From IMG/VR virus record IMGVR_UViG_3300035703_000363, positions 1 through 27,730 of that record: 27,730 nucleotides of DNA. One strand, written 5' to 3'. How positions within the stretch are numbered: the first letter of the stretch is position 1; every line of letters begins with the position of its first letter. The stretch is from a virus. Below, piece after piece: positions 22,897 to 27,730 of the stretch. Position numbers and translations under genes: made by a program. Under the pieces are notes generated by a model. The model saw only the letters and a program-made list of their open reading frames with translations, searched no databases and had not been told where the DNA came from.

Positions 22897-23214
22897 ATGG
22901 AACAGGTCCTTTTAGTTCTACTCTCATTTGGTCTTGGCTATGCCTTAGGATCTCTTGACAATCTTCGAAAGGCGCTAAAAGGACCTGTTGAAGAACAATC
23001 TAACTCTTTTGTTTCTGGTGTGATTAATTCTCAGAGAGATCAAAAGACTCAAGTACGTAAGAAAGTCACAATTGATGAAACAAAGTATGTGACTGACATT
23101 TCAACAGAGGCCTTGGAATTAAAAGGTTCTTCCCTTGGTGTTGTGACACAGACTTCTGACAACATAACGACTGCAGCAAACAAGCTCGCTCAATTAAAGA
23201 AGATGAAAGGATAG
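22897..23214 (+). CDS. Small single-pass membrane protein upstream of the actin-like gene
   Basis: 105 residues from the ATG at 22897 (GGGAGATAAC upstream). A hydrophobic segment at residues 3-20 (QVLLVLLSFGLGYALGSL) is followed by basic residues (DNLRKALK), which predicts N-out/C-in topology with an 85-residue cytoplasmic tail. The tail contains KKVTIDETKYVTDIST, a conserved-looking block, and ends KLAQLKKMKG. No family is recognised with confidence. The gene lies 1 nt after the dUTPase gene and 8 nt before the actin-like ATPase gene, so the products are probably made together; it could be a membrane anchor for the filament protein, but that is inference. Confidence 0.65.
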   Translation: MEQVLLVLLSFGLGYALGSLDNLRKALKGPVEEQSNSFVSGVINSQRDQKTQVRKKVTIDETKYVTDISTEALELKGSSLGVVTQTSDNITTAANKLAQLKKMKG

Positions 23215-23222
23215 TTATAGAC

Positions 23223-24227
23223 ATGGCTAAAGGTTTAGATGTCGGCACTTCATTCATCGTCCTCTCATCCGAGGGCGAGGGTGGAACCGTTGAGTACAAG
23301 GATTTCAGAGACGCTTTCTACGTGATCAAGCCCACCACTCCGATCGCATCAAAGATGATCGAGAAGGGCCTCGCCGGAAAAGTTTTCGTAAAAGACACAG
23401 ATGGTTCCTACATCATCCTGGGCAAGGATGCCATTGAGAAAGCAGTGGAAAGGAACGACTCTGCGAAGCGACCCATGTATAGAGGAGTCGTGTCTTCCAA
23501 GGAGAAGGACGCTCGACGTGTCCTGTCGTACATACTTAAGGAAGTTGCTGGAAAGGCCACAAAGAAGGGCGAAAAGCTCGTCTTCTGTGTTCCTGCACAA
23601 CCAGTCGATCAGGAAGACGATGATTTTGATGTTGGCTACCATGAGGACGTCGTCAAGAAGGTCCTCGAAGAATGTGGTTATGAAGCTCGGGCGATCAACG
23701 AAGCGGAAGCGCTATGTTACTCGGAGCTTGCGGACGATGACTATACCGGTGTTGCCTTGTCTTGGGGCGCGGGTATGGTTAACGTTTGTGTCATGCTAAA
23801 CGGCGAGCCTGTCGTCAAGTTCTCCACAACGAAGTCTGGTGACTGGGTTGATCGCATGGCAGCAGTTGCCACCGGTGAGACAGATTCGATCGTCCAGGCC
23901 GAAAAGGAACAGGGCGATTTCACCATTGGCAAACCCAATGATAATCAGGTTCTCGCTGCAGTCGCCACCTATTACGATCGTCTCATTGATTACACCACCA
24001 AGCAACTCGCAGTGGCGATGGATGGACACAAGTCACTTCCAAAGTTTAAGGATCCACTTCCTGTCGTAGTGGCAGGTGGCACCACAAAAGCCAAGGGATT
24101 TGTAAAGCATTTTGAGATGAAGCTCGTTGAAAACGACTTCCCATTGCGTGTTAAGGAAGTGCGCCACGCCGCCGATCCTCTTCACGCCGTCGCTAGGGGT
24201 TGTCTCATCGCATCGCAGATTCTCTGA
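23223..24227 (+). CDS. Actin-fold ATPase (ParM/MreB/Alp-like)
   Basis: 334 residues, the size of ParM and MreB. Actin-superfamily signatures in order: phosphate-1 loop KGLDVGTSFIVLS (3-15); connect-1 helix INEAEALCYSE (158-168); phosphate-2 loop VALSWGAGMVNVCVM (177-191); a GDWVDRMAA stretch (206-214); and the adenosine motif PVVVAGGTTKAKGF (280-293). In most actins phosphate-2 starts with an Asp (DxGxGT); here the region reads LSWGAGMVN, so that Asp is missing. Such proteins usually form ATP-driven filaments that segregate DNA or position complexes; phage examples transport phage DNA or replication centres. It lies in the recombinase-dUTPase operon beside a small membrane protein. An Hsp70-like or non-filament role is possible. 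Confidence 0.82.
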   Translation: MAKGLDVGTSFIVLSSEGEGGTVEYKDFRDAFYVIKPTTPIASKMIEKGLAGKVFVKDTDGSYIILGKDAIEKAVERNDSAKRPMYRGVVSSKEKDARRVLSYILKEVAGKATKKGEKLVFCVPAQPVDQEDDDFDVGYHEDVVKKVLEECGYEARAINEAEALCYSELADDDYTGVALSWGAGMVNVCVMLNGEPVVKFSTTKSGDWVDRMAAVATGETDSIVQAEKEQGDFTIGKPNDNQVLAAVATYYDRLIDYTTKQLAVAMDGHKSLPKFKDPLPVVVAGGTTKAKGFVKHFEMKLVENDFPLRVKEVRHAADPLHAVARGCLIASQIL

Positions 24228-24586
24228 TGGACGCTAACGTAACGTGGAACGTTTCTGAAGACACTGCAAGTCTTTTGGAAGCGATTTCTAAATGTAAGAA
24301 GGAGTTGACCAAACTTTGCTTCGCAAAGTTTGGGTCAGCAAAAATCTCTGAGTATAAAGTCTTTGCACCGCAAAAAGTATGTGAATTACTTTTATTAGCA
24401 GATGGTAACACCCTCATCAAAGGCAAAGAATTTGACTCATACTGCCACAAGGCACTCACTGACTTTGAGCAATTCAGACTCTTCAAGACGAAGATGTTTG
24501 GCGATTCAATTTTAAGGATTGAAGCCAAATTTGATGTTGGTGAAGGTATATGCAAGCATTGGTATGGCGACGTAACTTTAGCTTGA
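24227..24586 (+). CDS. Unknown protein translationally coupled to the actin-like gene
   Basis: 119 residues. The ATG at 24227 shares its A with the stop codon of the actin-like gene (TGATG), a classic coupling arrangement. The protein is mixed helical and beta with a run of Cys and Lys early on (ISKCKKELTKLCFAKFG), a middle VFAPQKVCELLLLADGNTLI, and an end FDVGEGICKHWYGDVTLA. No family recognised. A 14-bp inverted repeat lies inside the coding region at 24306-24337. The 3' end overlaps the opposing endonuclease gene by 9 nt, so the present C-terminus may have been set by that insertion. Confidence 0.6.
   Translation: MDANVTWNVSEDTASLLEAISKCKKELTKLCFAKFGSAKISEYKVFAPQKVCELLLLADGNTLIKGKEFDSYCHKALTDFEQFRLFKTKMFGDSILRIEAKFDVGEGICKHWYGDVTLA
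24306..24337 (+). repeat. Long inverted repeat within a coding region
   Basis: TGACCAAACTTTGC (24306-24319), loop TTC (24320-24322), then GCAAAGTTTGGGTCA (24323-24337) make a 14-bp stem with a single bulged G in the 3' arm. It sits inside the unknown gene at 24227-24586 and is by far the longest near-perfect hairpin I found in the window. There is no T tract after it, so it is not a simple terminator. Confidence 0.85.
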
Positions 24587-25567
24587 GCTGTTAACAACAG
24601 ATCTTACTGACTGTTCTATGCCAACCTCTCTAATGTCTTGCTCCCATATAACTGCAGTCTTGTACCCAAGCTTGACTGCAGTTTCTAATTTCTTTTCGTC
24701 TTCTCTCCAAAGATCTGACGCAAAAATATTTCTTGAAGCATCAAAGAAACACGCTTCATACAAGTCAGGATTGAGATGCCAATAATCTCCATTCACTTCT
24801 ATGACGAGATTTAGCTCAGGAACATAGATGTCATATACGTAAGTTCTCTCATGTGTGGCAGGATGACTATGAACTGTTCCCGGGAACAGTCGAAGAAATT
24901 CTTCAAAAATGGAAATTTCAATCTTACTTCGCCAGAGGCCATTGTTTCCGTAGCCAAATTTTCCGTTCTTCCACGCTTGAGAAGTAGCTTTGCTGAGTTT
25001 TTCTCTTGTGTCAGAAGAATGATTCTTGCCTTTCATCGGGCTTTGTCCACCCCGCTCGAAATACTTTTTTCTTGCTTCACTGAGCTTTGTTTTTGTTTCT
25101 TCTGAGAACTGCTTTCCACGATTTGGACTGTTCTTTAACATCCATTCAGACTGCTCTTTGCTTCTTCTTTCATAGAATCCGTTTCTCGTTGCAGTCTCAA
25201 CTGCTTTCTTTCTTGATTCTGCAATTTTCTCAGGTGTAAGTGTGCCTCTTTCTATTCGAGTCTTTGTAGATTCAGAAATTTTTTTCTTCGTTTCTTCAGA
25301 CAGGATTTTCCCTTTTTGAGATTCACTTATTTTTCTGTTCCATTCAGGTGTGCGATTCTGTTTTTTTCCAATGTTTTTTAAGCATCTTATTTTTCCTCTT
25401 TCAGCCATGATTTTCTTTGCACATTCTTTGTATTCATGCTGTAATCCTTCCTTTAAGAGACGCGTTATTTTATTTCTTCCAAATCCATACAACTTCATGA
25501 GATCTGGTATGCTATGAGATCCTGATTTAAAAAGAGCACACATTTCCTGTAGTACATTGTCGTTCAT
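24578..25567 (-). CDS. Second free-standing homing endonuclease (HTH + NUMOD3 + Vsr-like nuclease)
   Basis: 329 residues on the minus strand. Residues about 18-42 form a helix-turn-helix-like start (HSIPDLMKLYGFGRNKITRL). NUMOD3-type repeats follow: KGKILSEETKKKISES (85-100), RGKQFSEETKTKLSEA (150-165), KGKNHSSDTREKLSKA (179-194). The C-terminal nuclease is Vsr-like/PD-(D/E)xK: WRSKIEISIFEEF (212-224), YVYDIYVPELNLVIEVNGDY (243-262) with D246 and E257, and a closing YKTAVIWEQDI (302-312). It shares architecture with the first endonuclease but little direct sequence, and has opposite composition (nt 25261-25320 contain 19 G/C of 60), so the two came from different sources. Its end overlaps the 24227 gene by 9 nt and its start is adjacent to a perfect dyad. 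No clear ribosome site is visible. Confidence 0.85.
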   Translation of the reverse strand: MNDNVLQEMCALFKSGSHSIPDLMKLYGFGRNKITRLLKEGLQHEYKECAKKIMAERGKIRCLKNIGKKQNRTPEWNRKISESQKGKILSEETKKKISESTKTRIERGTLTPEKIAESRKKAVETATRNGFYERRSKEQSEWMLKNSPNRGKQFSEETKTKLSEARKKYFERGGQSPMKGKNHSSDTREKLSKATSQAWKNGKFGYGNNGLWRSKIEISIFEEFLRLFPGTVHSHPATHERTYVYDIYVPELNLVIEVNGDYWHLNPDLYEACFFDASRNIFASDLWREDEKKLETAVKLGYKTAVIWEQDIREVGIEQSVRSVVNSSS

Positions 25568-25568
25568 A

Positions 25569-25582
25569 CCAATAAGTATTGG
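25569..25582. promoter_or_regulatory. Perfect dyad in the divergent gap between endonuclease and exonuclease genes
   Basis: CCAATA (25569-25574) and TATTGG (25577-25582) are perfect inverted arms around AG. The dyad begins 1 nt upstream of the endonuclease ATG (25567, minus strand) and lies in a 41-nt gap that must hold any promoter for the two divergent genes. It could be an operator or an RNA hairpin limiting endonuclease translation. Confidence 0.4.
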
Positions 25583-25608
25583 GGTAAGCTGTAAAAGAAC
25601 TAAGATAC

Positions 25609-26571
25609 ATGAATAGACCTATTTTTATTGTGGATGGTATGAATCTCTTTTTGCGAAGTTTCAGTGCTTATCCAACAATGTCCTCACACGGATATCAAAT
25701 GGGAGGCTGCGTAGGATTTCTAAAATCGCTTCAGCGCCTGTGCAGAGAATTTCAACCTTCTAAAGTGTATATCACATGGGAAGGAGGAGGTTCTCAGCGC
25801 AGGCGTAAATTATATTCTGAATATAAGGCCAATAGAAAACCTGGTAAGCTTAATCGCTTTTATGGTGACGATATTCCTGACACTGAAGAGAACAAGCAAC
25901 ATCAGCTTGTTACGCTCATTGGTATTTTAAAGAATGTGCCTGTCTGTCAAGTTTATGTTTCTGACTGTGAGGGAGATGATATCGTAGCGTTCCTCGTGAG
26001 AGGTCCTTTCAGAAACAAAGACGTCATCATCGTTTCTGCCGATAAAGACATGTACCAACTTCTTGGGCCAAAAGTCAAGATATACTCTCTGTATAGAAAG
26101 AAATTCATCACAGACGCCGATCTGTTTGAAGAATTTCGAATCAAGTCGCACAATTTCGCCTTGGCGAAATGTCTCTGTGGCGACGACTCTGACAACATCC
26201 CCGGTGTTCAGGGTCTAGGTTTCAAGACAGTTGCGAAGAAGTTTCCAATGTTGGCATCCGATGAAACTATAATTCTTCAAGACCTTCTGAGTTACGCTCA
26301 CACACAGAAAGGCACCCTATACAAGAGGGTGGCAGAAAACGCAGATATCGTTAATAGAAATTGGCAATTGGTCCATTTGGACGGAAGCATGCTCTCAGCG
26401 GACCAGACGATCCGCGTGAATCACATGGTAGATACATTTGCTCCATCTGTCAATAAGATGACATTCATTAAGTTGCTGCTTAAAGAAGGAATCAACGACT
26501 TTGACCATGAGGGTTTTTTCTATGACCTCTCATGTGTTGATGGTTTGAGATTCGCTTCGGGGAATCAATGA
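25609..26571 (+). CDS. 5'-3' exonuclease / flap endonuclease (T4 RNase H-like)
   Basis: 320 residues, close to T4 RNase H. FEN/PIN-type metal ligands are in place: D9 in IFIVDGMNLF, YSEYKANRKPGK (69-80), E121, D123 and D124 in CEGDDIVAFL, D145 and D147 in VSADKDMYQL, and D192, D193 and D195 in CGDDSDNIPGVQGLGFKTVA, which runs into the helix-three-turn-helix that binds DNA. It removes RNA primers and flaps on the lagging strand and prepares ends for recombination. The ATG at 25609 has only weak purine-rich sequence upstream. The 3' end overlaps the helicase start by 4 nt (ATGA), so the two are probably translated together. Confidence 0.9.
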   Translation: MNRPIFIVDGMNLFLRSFSAYPTMSSHGYQMGGCVGFLKSLQRLCREFQPSKVYITWEGGGSQRRRKLYSEYKANRKPGKLNRFYGDDIPDTEENKQHQLVTLIGILKNVPVCQVYVSDCEGDDIVAFLVRGPFRNKDVIIVSADKDMYQLLGPKVKIYSLYRKKFITDADLFEEFRIKSHNFALAKCLCGDDSDNIPGVQGLGFKTVAKKFPMLASDETIILQDLLSYAHTQKGTLYKRVAENADIVNRNWQLVHLDGSMLSADQTIRVNHMVDTFAPSVNKMTFIKLLLKEGINDFDHEGFFYDLSCVDGLRFASGNQ

Positions 26572-27730
26572 TGCAAGACAACGAAAACAGAGTCAACAAC
26601 GTCTCCTTCGGTCAATTTGGCAAATCGTTCCAGGAGAAATTATGCCAAGCCTTGCTCGTGGATGGTAAGTTCGCAGAACAAATGATGGAGGTCGTCGATA
26701 TCTCATATTTTGAGGTCAACTACCTCAAGTTTTTGGCCGACAGGTATTTCGCATATTCGCGAAAATACAAGGTATTTCCTACCCTTCAATTATTGGTCAC
26801 AATTATTAAGGATGACCTGAAGACAGGAACAGACCTAATTCTGAGGGACCAAATCATTGATTACCTTCAACGTATGAAGGCCAATCCAGATGCAGGTGAT
26901 CTCATCTATGTCAAAGAAAAGTCTTTAGAATTCTGTAGGAAACAGGCTCTTAAGAAGGCACTTGAGTCTGCAGTTGACCAGATGCAGGCCAACAAATATG
27001 AGTCGATCGTTGAAACGATCAAGAAGGCTGTGCAAGTTGGAACTGCCCCCTCAGTTGGTCACGACTTCTTCAACGAGATGGATGCGAGATTCACGAAGCT
27101 GAAGCGTGACACAATTCCAACACGCATTCCGGAACTCGACAAGAAAGAGATTCTTAATGGTGGTAGTGGTAAGGGTGAGCTCCTCTGTGTGGTAGGTGCC
27201 TCGGGTTCCGGTAAGTCACACTGGCTTACGATGATCGGTGCCAACGCGCTGCGTGAAGGTAAGAATGTCCTTCACTACACCTTTGAGCTTTCTGAAACTG
27301 CCGTCGGCATTCGTTACGACTCCAATCTCTGTGACATGGATTCCAATGAAGTCATGGATCGTAAGGATGAAGTCATTAAGAATTATGAAGAAATGAAGCT
27401 CGGTCGTCTCTTCATCAAGGAGTATCCAACAAACACCGCATCTGTCTATACTGTCAAGTCACACATCGAACGACTTGACCTCAAGGGCTTTAAACCAGAC
27501 ATTGTCATCATCGATTATGCTGACATCATGCGGTCTTCAAGGCAATTTGACTCTCTGCGTCATGAACTCAAGCTTGTATATGAAGAGCTTCGTGGACTCG
27601 CAATGGAGATTGGAGTACCAATCTGGACCGCATCACAATCCAATAAGGATGGGGCGAACAGTGAAGTCATTGACATGACGAACATGTCTGAGGCGTATGG
27701 CAAGGCCATGATCTGTGACGTCATTGTGTC
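26568..27730 (+). CDS. DnaB-type replicative helicase (T4 gp41-like), 3' truncated by window edge
   Basis: The frame is open from the ATG at 26568 (a second ATG follows at once at 26571) to the right edge, 387 codons. Residues 1-165 form the helical N-terminal domain (SFQEKLCQALLVDGKFAEQM). The RecA-like motor has Walker A VVGASGSGKSHW (208-219), catalytic Glu in HYTFELSE (E240), Walker B DIVIIDYADIM (311-321) and the motif PIWTASQSNK (351-360) with Q357. It is the ring helicase that unwinds DNA at the fork and pairs with primase. Overlap of 4 nt with the exonuclease stop marks one operon. The C-terminal arginine finger and DNA-binding loop L2 region lie at or past the edge. T4 gp41 is the nearest functional label, given by motif and context. 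Confidence 0.9.
   Translation, partial: MMQDNENRVNNVSFGQFGKSFQEKLCQALLVDGKFAEQMMEVVDISYFEVNYLKFLADRYFAYSRKYKVFPTLQLLVTIIKDDLKTGTDLILRDQIIDYLQRMKANPDAGDLIYVKEKSLEFCRKQALKKALESAVDQMQANKYESIVETIKKAVQVGTAPSVGHDFFNEMDARFTKLKRDTIPTRIPELDKKEILNGGSGKGELLCVVGASGSGKSHWLTMIGANALREGKNVLHYTFELSETAVGIRYDSNLCDMDSNEVMDRKDEVIKNYEEMKLGRLFIKEYPTNTASVYTVKSHIERLDLKGFKPDIVIIDYADIMRSSRQFDSLRHELKLVYEELRGLAMEIGVPIWTASQSNKDGANSEVIDMTNMSEAYGKAMICDVIV

Noticed and set aside
24588-24600. CTGTT-AAC-AACAG near the end of the second endonuclease gene
   Set aside because: Five-bp stem inside coding sequence with no T tract; within chance expectation.
1-27730. tRNA genes, inteins or group I introns
   Set aside because: No cloverleaf, intein splice blocks or interrupted conserved genes were noticed; both endonuclease genes are free-standing. 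A tRNA or covariance-model scan could not be run.

Overview
The window looks like part of the genome of a tailed phage with a contractile tail (a myovirus distantly related to T4), probably a large lytic virus. The evidence is a tail sheath C-terminus, a gp19-type tail tube protein of exactly the T4 length (163 aa), a gp26-like hub protein with two zinc-type Cys pairs, a 1501-residue tape measure protein and a LysM/gp53-like baseplate protein. These are followed directly by a phage replication and recombination block: family A DNA polymerase, gp32-like single-strand binding protein, RecA/UvsX recombinase, dUTPase, flap exonuclease and DnaB-type helicase. I see no integrase, repressor, rRNA, tRNA or CRISPR array. 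The host cannot be read from this sequence. Genes are packed tightly, with many start/stop overlaps and no gene-free gap above about 150 nt.

Layout. (1) 2-3082, plus strand: end of the tail sheath gene, a small protein with a leader resembling a capsid-targeting sequence, and the tail tube gene. A GC-rich free-standing homing endonuclease gene (822-2480, minus) is wedged in between. (2) 3198-5119, minus strand: a three-gene operon of beta-rich, Gly/Ser/Thr-rich virion-surface-like proteins, one with a LamG-like domain. All three share a short Gly-Phe motif. (3) 5271-18060, plus strand: tail assembly genes from a gp26-like protein through the tape measure to two roughly 1030-1050-residue baseplate/hub-like proteins, with a small LysM-type protein between them. 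(4) 18119-27730, plus strand: polymerase-only family A DNA polymerase, HD phosphohydrolase, a second leader-bearing small protein, SSB, RecA-like recombinase, dUTPase, a small membrane protein, an actin-fold ATPase, an unknown protein, a flap exonuclease and the first 387 codons of a DnaB-like helicase. A second, AT-rich homing endonuclease gene (24578-25567, minus) interrupts this block.

How the genes work together. The structural genes give the tube, sheath, ruler and baseplate of a long contractile tail (very roughly 225 nm if the usual 0.15 nm per tape-measure residue holds). The minus-strand operon probably decorates the virion or helps adhesion. The replication genes give a recombination-coupled replisome plus nucleotide sanitation by dUTPase. 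The actin-like ATPase and its membrane-protein neighbour suggest placement of phage DNA or replication centres in the cell.

The most interesting signals are: overlapping, mutually exclusive hairpins and three tandem AAGGAA motifs in the ssb leader (a candidate autogenous operator); the actin-like ATPase with an altered phosphate-2 loop beside a membrane protein; a minimal family A polymerase with Leu at the Pol I 762 position and HDA in motif C; the Gly-Phe motif shared by three neighbouring surface proteins; and two hairpins placed at translation starts.
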